From assembly GCF_027579695.1 (NCBI RefSeq), contig NC_083587.1, forward strand, positions 45,067,732 to 45,131,731: a stretch of DNA of 64,000 bases. The letters are read 5' to 3'. Of the stretch, positions 1 to 12,640 are shown piece after piece; the first letter of the stretch is position 1, and every line of letters starts with the position of its first letter. The translations under genes were made by a program, and so were the position numbers. Origin of the DNA: Neoarius graeffei (taxonomy: Eukaryota > Chordata > Actinopteri > Siluriformes > Ariidae). The notes below the pieces were generated by a model. The model was not told the DNA's origin. It saw nothing but the letters and a program-made list of their open reading frames with translations, and made no database searches.

Positions 1-310
1 ACTGGTCATCCTTTGCAGAATCCCAGTTGTAATACAGTCACACATTTTCTACTTCAACACACAAGCAGTATAATGGCTCATTTATACTCGACTATAAATA
101 AGTATATGGATACGGACAAAGCCTTCTGTCTGTACGCTACGTTCATTTCGTTCAATTTTGTGAACGCTTGCCGAAAACTAACGGATATGGATGAAACAGG
201 GCAGTACCGCCAGAAATGGTGGGGCAGAAAGTGGCAGAACTTTTTGAGGAGAGGTTAACCGAATTAGTAAGAAATTTTAAATGTGTATATGATGGTACTT
301 TGCCTAGGCA

Positions 311-1088
311 CAGGGACAAACAAGTCAAGTTTATTTCTATAGTGCCTTTAACAATAAACATTGTCACAAAGCAGCTTCACAGAATTTGAATGACTTAAAA
401 CATGAGCTAATTTTATCCCTAATCTATCCCTAATGAGCACGCCTGTGGCGACGGTGGCAAGGAAAAACTCCCTCAGACGACACGAGGAAGAAACCTCGAG
501 AGGAGCCAGACTCAAAAGGGAACCCATCCTCATTTGGGTGACAATATGACTATAACAGTTTTAACATGAAGTCAGTTTCGTTGATGATGTAACTCTTCAT
601 TGATGGAAACTTGAGTGCAAAACTGTTCATGACAACTGCAGTCCTAAAGTTAGCAAGTCAGCTGTAGTCCTCAGCCATAAAAGCATTACTGTAAGAGTCC
701 AGAGCGTCCTCTAGGTGTGACTTTCAACTGTCCATATGGGGCCGTCCTGTACAGGAGCGATGCGATGAGACTCCGACCAGACACAGGGCATTAGGATGGA
801 TCAGGCAGGTCTGAGGAGCAGGAGGTCAGCATCTCGATCTCAGGATTGACATATAACTCAGAGGGACAGATGGCGGGGGGGGAAGAGAGAGAAAACAGGT
901 TGTTAGGTATGTCAGCTGAATAACAAACAGTTGTTACAGAACAGCTGGGAGGAGATTGGACAGGAATTAAAGGTGAGAAACTTTTGATTCTGAGCGGCCC
1001 TCTAGTGGATGCACTGTTTAACATCCATGCCAGTGTAAAGGATGCAGGGAAGTATGTGGGCAGTGACGGGTACATAAAGGGAGCATAA
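311..1088. repeat. interspersed fish repeat
   Basis: The stretch from CAAGTCAAGTTTATTTCTAT through the CGACGGTGGCAAGGAAAAAC region is a widely dispersed motif in fish genomes, probably the tail of a non-LTR retroelement. It sits just before the first visible L3MBTL exon. The exact right border is not certain. Nothing recognisable is seen at 1-310. Confidence 0.5.
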
Positions 1089-1188
1089 ATGAGCCTTAAG
1101 CATACACATCCTTCTTGCTTGCATGTGCTATATGTCTACATCTCTGTGTGTTGTAGGTTAAACGCTAATTGTTTTTGGTTGTTTTCAG

Positions 1189-4100
1189 GTGCGAGTGATC
1201 CCCAGGTCCCTCCAGGACAAGGCTGCCCTACTCCAGGATGCAATGGGGTTGGACACATCAAAGGACCTCGCTATGGAACACATTACACGTTAGTAACTGA
1301 AGTGCCAGGTTTCCTGTTTACCTTTGTAATCAACCGGATTGGACAAAAGGGAGCAATGTTACGTAGCATGGTATTGTAATAATGCCTTCAACAAATGTAA
1401 CTTGTTTCTCAATACTTCACTGTGCCAGTCATGTGTTGATCTAGTGGAATGTTTGTTTCCCCCAAGTCTTGTAATAAATAGGCCTTACAATTACAATTGG
1501 AAAACGATTTCATAATCATTTGTTACGCTTCATACACGTTAAATGAATAATACATTTAAAACTCGTGTCTCTCTCAGGGCTGTCAGCTGTCCCTACTCTG
1601 AGCTGAATCTGAATAAGGAGGGGCTGCTGCCCGACAGGCTGAGCGGAGAGAGGCCGGCGACACTGAGCGGACCTTCACGGCACAGGCGCACCGAATCAGT
1701 CACACAGACTCCCTCTAGCACACCCACAGGCAGCAATCCTGAAACCAGTGACAACATGGACACCTCCTCACCAGCCAAGTAAGGGGTTGTGTGCTCGTAC
1801 CAAAAAAAAAAGTGCAAATTAAAAACGTGCCTGATGCTGTGTGTAAGTGTGACTCGTATATTTTTGTCTGCGTTTTCTTTGCAGGACTGCCACTGCAGCC
1901 AAGTGCACTAAGCCAAATCAAGTGAAGCAAGAAGGAAATGGAAAAGGTAATTCGAGAAATGCTGGTTTGATTTACACTGTTCAAACAATCTATTCATAAT
2001 ACCTGTACACATGCTCACTTATGCAATTATTCAATGAGCTAATTATGTGTCAGCAGCATAAGGGATAGCTGCGTAAAAGCACGCACATGTAGGTCAAGAG
2101 TAGGGTTGGGCGGTATCCAAATTTTGATACCTTTAAACTGTCTGTGTTTTCCCGGGGTATACGGTATTACAGAGAAAAAAATATTTTGTTTCGGCCTACT
2201 GTGTAACGTGCGCCTATGCCTCAAATGTACTATTTAAAAGCAGCATAGCGAATTGTGTGCATTGTGGTATGGATTAAGCAGCAAAGTGAATTTTGTGCAT
2301 TGATGAATGGATTAAGAGATATTTCAAAGCATCACGCAACTCTTCCTTCATCTTGAAAATAGCATTCAACTGTCGTTTACACATGTCTGCGTTGAAACGC
2401 CATTTGCAGCACTATTTCACCTACTCCATCAAAAAAAAGTACACGATGAGCAGGATCATACCCTTTCAAGCATGGGAAATAAAAAAAAGAAAAAGAATCA
2501 ACCAACAACCAAGTCCGTTTAGACTGCGCGATAAACCATATTCTTCAGCGCAAATGAGGCGAACCTAATTCAAATGCGTGATAGCTGCACAAGGCAAAAT
2601 CATATGGGCCCACGTCATGCCATGGCGGGGAAATTAATAATCAAATGGCCTTACCTTGCTTAAAACGTTGTCTTGATCACATAACTCCTTACAATTATTC
2701 CACTTAAATCCATACGGTTTAACACACCCAACAAAGATAGCAAGCGCATTGCTAATTCCCACCAGAAACCGAACAGTTTACGCTACGATGTTTTCTTCCG
2801 TTTCTTCAGTAGATGACATTTCAAACGTTTATTACCCACATCCCAAATGTCATACCTTATATTATTTTACCTTGTTGTTACTCATGTAACCTACTCAAAA
2901 CACAACTTATTGGAGAGATCTCGTGGAAGTGGAGTACCCCAGGCTATGGTGTGCCTTAGGGGACATATTAGATTTTTCGTTTGGTTTGAAACCAAAATAC
3001 TGCCACACTGCCGATGTTGTATTTTTTTTTTTTGCCACTAACTCGTTATCTTGACTTGGCATCTTTCAACCGCGGTCTCAGTCTCTCTTTTTTTTTTTTT
3101 TTTAGATAGGACAGTATAGAGAGACAGGAAATGAGCGGGGGAGAGAGAGATGGGCTCGGGAAATAACCTCGGGTCGGAATCGAACCCGGGTCCCCGGATT
3201 TATGGTACGGTGCTTTAGCCATCTGAGCCATGACACCCCCGCTCTCAGTCTCTTGCGAAGCTTTCTGTCAGACTCCAAATGTCACGCAGGGTTGCCATGG
3301 TAACGACATAAACAACCCTGCACGCGATGAGAACTTCTTTAGGAAATTGATAGAATTAGTGAAAATACGATCACACAGTTATTCGGGATGATCTTCAATT
3401 TATTATTTTATATTATGATCTCATGTACTCCATATTTATTTAGATATTATTTATTTTTTTAAAATGACGGTAATGAGACCGATACCGTTGGTACTTTTGG
3501 ATACCTCGGGATACCTTCTTATCGTAATACCGCCCAACCCTAGTCAAGAGTTTCAGTTAATATTCAAATCAAACATTAGAATGGGGGGGAAATTGTGATC
3601 TCAGTGACTTTGACCATGGAATGGTGGTTGGTGCCAGATGGTGTGGTTCTGCTATTGTAGCCCACCCGCTTCAAGACTTTTTTTTTTCTGCTAGCCACGA
3701 GTATAGCCTGCTTGTCAACTTGAACCAGTCTGGCCTTCTCTGTTCACTCTCAACAACCACAGAACTGTTGCTCACTTATGTCCTCACTAATTCGTATAAT
3801 TCTGACACCATGATCAAAGTCACTAAGATGGCATCTTTTCCCAATTCTGATGTTTGATGTGAATGTTAACTGAAGCTCTTGTTAATGATTTGATGTATTG
3901 CAGTGCTGCCACTTAATTGGCAAACTGTCTAATTACATGAATGTGCAGGTTTAAAGGTGTTCCTAATAAGTGGTTGCTGAGCGTATGTGACATCTTTCAA
4001 AAATTCGTTCGGGTTAAGTGCAATAAATAAGATGCGTCCATCTGAGCCAATATTTGGTGTGTTTTTCTCTCAGTAGACTCTCTGCAGCAGTTCTTGCATG

Positions 4101-4821
4101 ACTCTGTGTTCTGTGGCTGGGAGCCACCCAAGTTTCAGCACTGCTGGGAAAAACATGGTAAACTGTTACCTGAAGCACTGGGTCTCAGTGCAAAGACAGT
4201 GGCCAAGTGGAGCACAGAAGAGGTACGAATGCACTTTATTTTGCTCAGTATCATATGCTTGCATACTGATGCATTCTTGTTGTTATGCCATGGGTGGACA
4301 AATCACTAGCTCCGGTGGCTGGGACAATTGGATTTCATGTCTGGGCTTTTTTTTTTAATTCATAGTTTCGTACTGAACAAGTAGGTTTAAGAACCAAAAA
4401 GAGAGAACCTTCTTACTGGCTCGGGGGGGGGAAATGATTTAATTTTGTATGATTAAGTTTTAAAGAAACATAGGCATGCCTTGGTGCTGTAACTATTGCA
4501 GGAATCCCACCACTTGCTGAACTACACACACTGACTGAGGAATGGCCTTTTTTTTTTTTTTTTAATTAAACCTAGGTGGATTAATTATCCTGCATGGATG
4601 ATATTTTCAGAATCTGGAACATGAAGATTGTATTATATTAGATTAGATTCACTTTATTCATCCCACATCGGGGAAATTCACGTGTTACAGTAGCAAGAAA
4701 AATGTCAAACAGATAACAAATAAAACTGAAAAATTAGACAAACGAAGGATTAAATACAGAGGGCTATTTGCATTATCTACCATGAAAAAGTATAGAAAAA
4801 TTGCACATTACAGGTAGACTC

Positions 4822-4909
<88 letters not shown>

Positions 4910-5585
4910 TGCTGTCAAAAATGTCGCGTTATTAACGCGTTAACTTGACTCAATTTTAACAGCGATAATTATTTTTATCGCGAGATTAACGCTCTGTGAC
5001 ATGATGCCACGCCCCGCACAGCCAGAGTCCTCTGCCCTCCCCCGAAGAGCCACGGTGCTCGGCTTAAGTTTCATTTTCCCATCGGCGGCTCCAGCCCCAC
5101 TTTGCAGTGGGTGTGACGTGTTATGCTCTGCAATAAAAAAAAAAAAACATTGGTACAACCGGTGTTCGAGCTATGCCGATATTTTCGGGGGGTCCCTTTA
5201 TTCCCTTGGGGGGGGTGCTTGCGCTTGTCTCAGAGCGCGGCTCTCCATCGCACGCTCACTTCGGATATGCAAATGCTTCCCGTTACACACGATTGCTATG
5301 TCAATAAACATCATTTTGCCAATATTTTAGAGACCCCCCAACATTTCCCAAATCATGTTTTCAAGGGATCTCATGTCTGTTTCAGGGGATCTCGGATCCC
5401 CCGAGTACCCCCGTAGTTCGAACGGTGAGCAAGCCCATTCACTTTTTTATGCTGATAAGAGAATTACAATGGTTTTTCATGTGACACAAATGTGCGATTA
5501 AATTGCGATTAATCGCGAGTTAACTATGACAGTCGCAACATTAATCGCGATTAAATATTTTAATCGCTTGACAGCACTAATATAT

Positions 5586-5619
<34 letters not shown>

Positions 5620-6456
5620 GTATACACACGCACACAAGTATGCATAAAAATAGTTTAGGGAATGAACTATGAGAAGGCCATGAAGGTACATTATATGGCC
5701 AAAAGTTTGTGGACACTTGACCATCAAACCCATGTATGGCACAAAGCGTTAGCCTGGGCCTACCCATCCTAAGTGTGACGCAACACGGGGGCCTGTTGCG
5801 AACTTAGTCTGGCCAGGCAAGCTATCTCCAGCTCTTCCAAGCTCCCGAAAAATCGGGAGCCAATCAACTTTGAGCATCTCCAACGGCCCTGGGTAGAGGC
5901 GTGTTCAAGGCAGTGACGTAGTAGAACTGCGACCGGAAGCCATAGATTGTTTACAGAATCTATGCCGGAAGCGCTTCATTCACTAGAAACATTACGAACA
6001 TGGAGCAGCGGCAAGCCTTTGACACAGCGGTAGATGCTGTATTGAAAGCATTCAACAGGAAGTTCTCATTGAAAACGGAGCAAAGAGCAGCCCTGGAGGT
6101 ATTTATCTTCTTCCTGTTACTCAAGCAGTTTCCGTCGCGTCACATACGTCAGAGGAAAGAGTGATGTGATTGGTTTAAGCTTCGTCACAGCCTTTTCTGG
6201 CTTCGACCAGTAGCAAACTGAGGCATTTCAGGGAGGCGGGTCAACCACGCGCTTTGGGAAACGGTTGGGCTTAATATCTTTGCCAGACCAATGCTCGCAG
6301 AGCTTTGAAGTTGCGTTAGCCAGACTAACAAAGCATGGTCCATGAAGCCATGGTTTGCCAAGGTTGGTGTGGAAGAACTTGAGTGGTCTGCACCAAGCCC
6401 TGACGTCAACCCTGCTGAACACCTTTGGGATGAATTGAAATGCTGACTGCAACCAT

Positions 6457-6514
<58 letters not shown>

Positions 6515-7462
6515 TATCAGTGCCTGACCACAGCCATGCTCCGAAATCTTGTGGAAAGTCTTCCCAGAACAGTGGAGGTTATTATAACAACAGCAAAGGG
6601 AGGACTAGGATGTTCAAAAGGAAAATATGAGCCTTATGCTCAGGTGTCCACAAACGCTTGGCCGTATAGTGTATACGGAAGCACTGACCAAGCAAATTTA
6701 AAATAAAGTTTGACACCAAACGGTCATTTCACTCTTTTACTACTCGTCACCTTGTGGTTAGAATCGAATAATATCCTACGTGTGATGCAAAGACAGAACA
6801 CCGATTCTCATAGCCTAATGCTTGGTGTGCTAGGCTGACTTTTTGTTGAGGACACAAACACATGAGAAGCTTTGTTAGAAGAGGGTAATAATCATAAACT
6901 CATTTGTTTTATTTAGTCTGTATTAATGCACTTCAGCAGCTAACTTGCTCACCGAATTTATTTATATTAGCGACCACATTTTAGTCTAATCAATTAGGAT
7001 TCCAAGCAGTGGAAACATGAGACTGGGCAGCACATGAGTTTATTCTTATCTGGTGAGCTAGCTAATCAGTTTTTATGGTTTTTCCACCCTGCTGTGCACA
7101 GATGAAATTCAGTTTGGTTTTTTTTTGGTTTCCTGTTTGTATTTTATGTGCAATATTTTGTCAGGTTGCAAGTTTTGTGAGAAAACTACCAGGCTGCAGG
7201 GAACATGCTGCCATTTTCAGGAATGAGGTAAAATAAGAAATTTTTTTTTTCTTCATTTTGCTCTCAGATCTATTATGTTTTGATTTCTTGTGATGTTGAC
7301 TTGGATCCATTTTGATGTTTGTCGTTCTTATAGCAAATTGATGGTGAAGCCTTCCTCCTTCTTACCCAGTCGGACATTGTAAAGATCCTAAGCATCAAGC
7401 TGGGCCCTGCTCTGAAAATCTATAACTGCATTCTTATGCTGAGAAGTGTGGATGAGGAATAG
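1189..7462 (+). CDS. l3mbtl: L3MBTL-family MBT protein, six 3' coding exons (C2HC finger and SAM domain)
   Basis: Exons read as 1189-1288, 1578-1778, 1885-1946, 4074-4222, 7165-7227 and 7334-7462 (TAG), all with AG/GT borders and matching phases, giving about 234 codons. The first two exons join to a CPTPGCNGVGHIKGPRYGTH finger that continues into a VSCPYSE stretch: a C2HC zinc finger of the MYT1/L3MBTL type. After a Ser/Pro-rich linker, exon 4 gives LLPEALGLSAKTVAKWS, which leads into a C-terminal SAM domain (VASFVRKLPGC, then IDGEAFLLLTQSDIVKI and KLGPALKIYN). Known family role: nuclear Polycomb-like readers whose MBT repeats bind mono- and dimethyl-lysine histones, with the SAM domain mediating self-association. 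The MBT exons must lie left of the window. The family is certain; the choice among L3MBTL1, 3 and 4 is not. The neighbours TMEM200 and EPB41 fit an old paralogon that holds L3MBTL genes. Confidence 0.85.
2101..3542. mobile_element. non-autonomous hAT-type element in L3MBTL intron
   Basis: Inverted ends TAGGGTTGGGCGGTAT (2101) and ATACCGCCCAACCCTA (3542) are bounded by a perfect 8-bp target duplication GTCAAGAG (2093-2100 and 3543-3550), as made by hAT transposases. No transposase is seen. A tRNA-derived SINE is nested at about 3095-3240. Confidence 0.75.
3095..3240 (-). repeat. tRNA-derived SINE nested in hAT element
   Basis: On the minus strand a tRNA-like head has A box TGGCTCAGATGG and B box GGGTTCGATTCC, followed by a poly-pyrimidine/poly-A end. 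A second copy of this family is at about 36110-36293. Confidence 0.6.
3580..3985 (+). mobile_element. decayed DNA-transposon fragment
   Basis: The start (GATCTCAGTGACTTTGACCA) and the end (TTCCTAATAAGTGGTTGCTG) recur in the window (32.2 and 32.9 kb, 43.68 kb). Only the ends are conserved; no open transposase. It lies in the intron before the SAM-side exons. Confidence 0.45.
4629..4906 (-). repeat. Rex1-like LINE tail followed by (GT)n(AT)n microsatellite
   Basis: Minus-strand GAATTTCCCCGATGTGGGAT and AATAAAGTG match the 3' tail type of the Rex1 element at 45.3 kb. The microsatellite at 4829-4906 passes from GT to AT repeats. Confidence 0.5.
4907..5579. mobile_element. MITE with TAGTGCTGTC inverted ends
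   Basis: Ends TAGTGCTGTC and GACAGCACTA are perfect inverted repeats placed inside an AT microsatellite, with inner ATTAATCGCGATTAA-type repeats near both ends. No transposase ORF. Confidence 0.65.
5687..6673. mobile_element. Tc1-like fossil (TATATGGCCAAAAGT family) with internal insertion
   Basis: The left end TTATATGGCCAAAAGTTTGT and a right end CCGTATAGTGTA frame a decayed transposase remnant (GTTTGCCAAGGTTGGTGTGG and beyond, the Tc1 C-terminal region). A second element of about 0.56 kb interrupts it from about 5750 to 6320, and a (TC)n run at about 6459-6511 splits it further. Confidence 0.6.
6000..6098 (+). pseudogene. RecQ-helicase-like first exon carried by a mobile element
   Basis: An ATG and 33 codons (MEQRQAFDTAVDAVLKAFNR, then SLKTEQRAALE) end at a GAG/GTATTT donor. 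The F....LK.EQ..AL pattern resembles the segment just before the Walker A motif of RecQ-like helicases that are multicopy in fish. No further exon follows. The surrounding TTAGTCTGGCCAGGCAAG and inverted GTTAGTCTGGCTAACGC indicate a small DNA transposon that carries the exon. Family assignment is an inference. Confidence 0.4.
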
Positions 7463-8540
7463 CGACCCCCATGCCCTGGAAACCTGCCTTAGCGCTTTTG
7501 TACCTTTCAGTAACCACAAGGCAATCTTTTTTTTATTTTTTTTTCCCCCCTGAATTATTTATTTTTAATTTTTTTTTAAAATCTGTATCCCAGCTATGTG
7601 ACTCATCTTTGCAGTGGTGAAAAATCCACATTGTGTATATAGTCACAGAGGTTGCCCTATGATGAACAAGTACTTCAGAAAATTTAACAGACTGGAATTT
7701 TATCTGCTTAAAAGCAGTTTTCTGTGTTTGTCCTGTTCTAGAACCGGGCATCAGAGTTGGGTATAAATATAAAAGTCTTTGAAGGACTATGCTGCTAAAC
7801 AGGCACAAAATTTCTTGTCTTCTCCTGTATTTTTCGTGTATCATCTGTATGTACTCCTAACTGAAATCTGCTACTTTATTCAAAAGTTATTTGATCATTT
7901 GATTCTTATTAACTTATTGCTAATTAGATTTTTATTATCTTTTTGGACTCAAAAGTGCATGGTTTTGAGGCACTGCAATATCAATGCATTATTAATATAT
8001 TTATGATTTTTATGGTTACTAATTGTATAAATAATTGGTTGAGGAAGTGTGAACAAATTACACATTGGTGGACCTTTTACTTGAACTGTATAAAGTAATT
8101 TTTAAATTGATGCAAAAAAAAAAAAAGGACTTTTGTAAATGAACCTGCATCACATCTACAATGGTCAGAATGGGTGTGTGTAAGACCACGAGGTTAAGGG
8201 ATATGCTTAGAAGTGTGTGTGTGTGAGATTGAGAGAGAGAACGAGACTGGATGTTTTACTTTGCATCAAGGGAAACTCTTAGTTCAGTTGGATCTTAAAA
8301 TTAATGTCTAATTTGCTATGTAGTAGTGTCTAAATTGTGCTTTGTGAAATCCATTTAAATATTTGTAAATTGATGTACAGCGATATTGATGTGGGTGTAT
8401 TTTGATCGTTGAGGGTTTGTGTGCGCAAGAGAGGGAAACTTGGCTTAAAGGAAGATTCCATTGGGAAAAAAAATAAGATGAAATGTAAGCTGTAATGCTC
8501 GAGTCTTAACTGTTGAAATAAAATAAGCTCGGAGTTACAG
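7463..8540 (+). other. 3' untranslated region of the L3MBTL-family gene
   Basis: AT-rich, non-repetitive sequence follows the stop codon. An AATAAA at 8517-8522 is a plausible polyadenylation signal about 1.05 kb after the stop. No coding potential is seen. The true cleavage site cannot be fixed from sequence alone. Confidence 0.5.
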
Positions 8541-8889
8541 TTTAACACAAGGTAGACTGTTAGCTTCATTAATTGTGTTGCAAAATAGATTAAGCATTGT
8601 GTCCTGCTTTATTTTATATTAGCATAAAAAAGTCAGTGTTTTGTTTAAGTATCTATTTAACTTGCAAATAATGGTGTATTTTGGTTGGTTTATTTTTTTA
8701 ATGCCCATTGTTCAGGTAGATGTACCAGATATACAGAATACCAAAGAGCAAGAAAAGGAATGTAAATAGTTTTCACTTTATCTGCATATAATTATTCATC
8801 TTGTGAAAACTGTCTGCCTAAATGTATATAATTAGTTTTATTTACGTAGTGTTTTTAGCAAAAGACATTGCCGCAAAGAAGCTTTACTA

Positions 8890-9290
8890 TCACTAGTTAT
8901 TTACAAAGAATGTTCTGCACCTTTGTATGCACAGTAAATTAATTCAAAAAATTGAGTGATGACATCCAATCCCACAGAGATTGCCTCAGCAGTGCTATGG
9001 AGTATTGAGTTGACCGCCACATACACCTTTAGCATGTTCTCCATGATGGGTATTTGGTGCAGTCCCTGGAGAACAGTTAGCATTTTAAAAATCAGGCAGT
9101 GTATTGGGTCCAACCCATGGGGTGCACACCATTCACAAAACTGTTTTCACCTAACTCCCAGGAATAGTTGATCTGGTTGAGAATGCCACACGTATCCATC
9201 CGTTTGGGACTGCAGATCTGCTCCCAGTAGTGAAAACCAAGGTCTTGCTGGGCATCTAGGGGTCAGTGTTAAAGGAGGGAAGCGTACAGT
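8890..9290. other. unrecognised low-copy sequence
   Basis: No gene or known repeat identified between the L3MBTL 3' end and the Tc1 fossil at 9292. Similar unassigned sequence continues at 11065-11985 and 12650-13380. ORFs are short and unlike known proteins. Confidence 0.3.
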
Positions 9291-9291
9291 A

Positions 9292-9975
9292 CAACCCTGA
9301 TTCCAAATAAGTTGAGACTCTGTGTTAAAAGGAAAATAAAAACAGAATGCAATGATTTGCAAATCCTTTCGAACTTGTATTCAATTGAATGCAATACAAA
9401 GACACAATATTTAATGTTCAATCTGATAAACGATCGGGGGTTTTTTTGGTTTGCTGTTTGTTTTGTAAATATCCACTCATTCTAAATTTGATGCCTGCAA
9501 CACATTCCAAAAAAAGTTGGGACAGGAGCAAAAAAGTTGTGGAATGCTCAAAACCCACCTGTCTGGAACATTCTACAGGTAAACAGGTTAATTGCTAATT
9601 GCAAAGGCTCAGTCGTTCACAAGCAAGGATGAGGTGAGGTTCACTTTGTGAAAAACTGCATGGGCAAATAGTCCAACAGTTTAAGAACAATGTTTCTCAA
9701 CATACAATTGCAAGGAATTTAGGGATTTTCACCATTGACAATCCATAATATCAAAAGATTCAGAGAATCTAGACGAGTCTCTGTATGTAAGGGACAAGGC
9801 CGAAAACCAATATTGAACACCCGTGACCAGAGGAGAGTCTGTGTAAAGTAGAGAGAGCTGAACGGTATTGTGGCCCCAGTGGTTAACGCTAACTATCACA
9901 ATGTTTGAGCAAAAAACACACTTCAAGAGAACCTGATGGCCAAACGAGCTGCCAGTTTTAGCTGTTTGATGTGTT
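9292..9975 (+). mobile_element. 5' part of a decayed Tc1-like element
   Basis: The left end (ACAACCCTGATTCCAAATAA) and HTH-region remnant (AAAAGATTCAGAGAATCTAG) match the element at 39920-41524. Multiple stops; no 3' end recognised. Confidence 0.6.
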
Positions 9976-10204
9976 CTGCACTTACATAAGGGTGCCACAT
10001 GCTGACTGTACCCCTGTGGCACCATGCTGGTTCCCAGCCTATAAGGGAAGCATTGATGGGGATGATCTCTCTTTGATGTCCTATCATTAGAAAAGTTTTG
10101 CCTGGACTCCTCTTGCTGAGATAAGGACATATTTCTGTTTGTGGTGTTTGAGCTCCAGCTGTAGGCTGGTATCCTACTTCTGAAAAGCTTGGAACTCCAG
10201 CAAG

Positions 10205-11064
10205 TACACTATATGGCCAAAAGTATGTGGACACCTGACCATTACACCCATATGTGGGCCTTCCCCGTTCTGCCACAGAGACAGAAGCACACTATGGTCT
10301 AGACTGACTTTGTATACTGTAGCATTAAGATTTCCCTTTCACTGGAACTAAGGGCTCCAAACCTGCTCCAACATGACAACACCCCGGTATATAACATGAG
10401 ATCCATAAAGCTGTGGTTTGCCAAGGTTGGTGTGGAAGAACTGAAGCGGCATGCACAGAACCCTCACCTCAAACCTACTGAACACATTTGGGATGAATTG
10501 GAATACCAAATGCATACAAGGCCATCTCCTCTAACATCAGTGCCCATCCTTGCAAATGCTCATCTCATTATCTCTAGCCGCTTTATCCTGTTCTACAGGG
10601 TCGCAGGCAAGCTGGAGCCTATCCCAGCTGACTACGGGCAAAAGGCGGGGTACACCCTGGACAAGTCGCCAGGTCATCACAGGGCTGACACATAGACACA
10701 GACAACCATTCACACCTACAGTCAATTTAGAGTCACCAGTTAACCTAACCTGCATATCTTTGGGGGAAACCAGAGCACCCAGAGGAAACCCACACGGACA
10801 ACATGCAAACTCTGCACAGAAAGGCCCTCGCCAATCACGGGGCTCAAACCCAGATCTTCTTGCTGTGAGGCGACAGCGCTAACCACTACACCACCGTGCC
10901 GCCCCCTTGCAAATGCTCTTGTGGCTAAATGAAAGCACAAAGCCCCACCGGTGCAGTCTAAAATCTCATGGAGTTGGGACTGTTATAGCAGCAAAGTGGG
11001 GCGGTTCAACATGCAGCATGATGGTGTTGGTAATGTGTCCACATACATTTGGCCACACAGTGTA
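10205..11064. mobile_element. Tc1-like fossil (TATATGGCCAAAAGT family)
   Basis: Ends TACACTATATGGCCAAAAGT and the inverse GGCCACACAGTGTA are present. Internal remnant GVEELKRHAQNPHLKPTEHI corresponds to the Tc1 region with the last catalytic residue. A SINE with its own duplication is nested at 10561-10905. Confidence 0.65.
10561..10905 (-). repeat. tRNA-derived SINE (Mermaid-like), 12-bp TSD
   Basis: Full-length minus-strand copy with A box TGGTGTAGTGGTTAGC and a B-box region, flanked by CTTGCAAATGCT at 10549-10560 and 10906-10917. Confidence 0.8.
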
Positions 11065-11996
11065 ACTCCAAGAAGTCTACCACTGCAGGTGCCATCATGA
11101 GGTCAACATTTCTCTACAGAAGTCAGTAAGTACTGTATGGCTTGGGAGTACCTGATGGTGACAGGGTGGCTAGCATTATCAGTTAATCTAACCTTACATA
11201 GATTAATAGTGTTGCCTGTTTTGATGCTTTTTTTATTTCATTTTGAGCCTGTGTGCTGTAATATACACAAGATGGTAGAAATGTCTGGAATGGCCTGTTT
11301 CTTAGTCAGGGCACATAGGAGCCAGTTTTGCAAATACAGCAGTCTCCCAATGCCATGGGCCATGAGGGAAGACAAGGCTTCTTGCCTATATATCTCAAAA
11401 AGATGAATGGTGATAGAGAGTATTGTGCTCTGCACACCTGATGCCACGCATAAACCAGCTATCCTGGTCTGTGTCCTATCACTAGGGGTGAGGTGGTCCC
11501 TCACATAGAGATCAGTTGCTGTAGACTGGCATGATTGCACCGATATTACCAGTAAGACAGTAATAGTAACATATTACCAGTGCCTGTCACAACATCATAA
11601 GTTCTCATTAGAGTATCAGCATTCATCACTGAGGCAGTGCACATCTGGACATAATGTTTTGTCTGGTGAGACCACCAGCAATGCAATACAGCCATCAGTG
11701 GAAGGCATGTGGCTTGGCTTTATCTGCTTGTGAGTCATCATTTTAGCTAAAGCACAGACCATAGAATTCAGGCATGGATGGGCAGTCTGTCCAAATTCTC
11801 CTTTAAAACTTAGTACATTTGATCCAGTGAGTAGCCTAGCACCATCCTACTGGACCACTGCTATTATGAGTGGCTGCCACAGCTAAATACGAGACCAAGT
11901 AGGGGCTGACTGGATGTTGCTGAGGCCAGATTTGAACATGTTCAACTGGAAGATTTTTGGCAGCTTGGAAGAATGTGAGGAGGAGCGAAGATATCT

Positions 11997-12640
11997 ATCC
12001 ATCCATTATCCATAACCGCTTACCCTGTACAGGGTTGTGGGCAAGCTGGAGCATATCCCAGCTGACTATGGATGAAAGGCAGGATACACCCTGGACAAGT
12101 CACCAGATCATCGCAGGGCTGACACATAGAGACAAACAACCATTCACACTCACGGTCAATTTAGAGCCACCAATCAGCCTAACTACCAGCAAGTGACCTA
12201 GTGGTTAGTGTGTCCGCCTCTCGATCGGGAGATCGCAAGTTCTTCTCACAGTCAGGTCCTACCAAAGACCATCATAAAAATGGTACCTACTGCCATGACA
12301 TGCTGCAATACAGATGCGAGTGGGGAGTCAAACTCTTGCAGTTACCAGAGGACTAGCCCCCCACTGTAACCCTAGCTATGTAATAGGTGAGAGGCCAAGG
12401 GCTATGGAAACGGAGATCGGTACCGCCCTATGCGCCACAGGGTGTGGGAAGGATTTTGAATTCCTAACCTGCATGTCTTTGGACTGTGGGGGAAACAAGA
12501 GCACCAAGAGGAAATCCATGCAGACACGGGGAGAACATGCAAACTCCACACAGAAAGGCCCCCGTCGGCTGCTGGGCTCAAACCCAGAACCCTCTTGCTG
12601 TGAGGCGATAGTGCTAACCACTACACCACTGTGCCACCTG
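11997..12640 (-). repeat. Mermaid-like SINE split by a second SINE
   Basis: Minus-strand halves at about 11997-12182 and 12466-12640 are separated by a different tRNA-derived element at about 12184-12465 that contains CTAGTGGTTAGTGTGTCCGC (A-box region). Confidence 0.65.
12184..12465 (+). repeat. second tRNA-derived SINE family
   Basis: Head with CTAGTGGTTAGTGTGTCCGC and GATCGGGAGATCGCAAGTTC; tail includes GGTGAGAGGCCAAGGGCTAT. A fragment of the same tail recurs inverted at about 25520-25640. Confidence 0.55.

Noticed and set aside
13-258. 81-codon ORF as an upstream L3MBTL exon
   Set aside because: No MBT-repeat sequence and no clear splice borders.
5001-5330. 109-codon ORF in the TAGTGCTGTC element
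   Set aside because: No similarity to a known domain; low-complexity and interrupted in the other frame by homopolymers; a chance ORF in a MITE.
10860-10905. tRNA gene suggested by A box and B box sequences
   Set aside because: They are SINE heads; they do not fold into a complete cloverleaf and are followed by the SINE body with target duplications.
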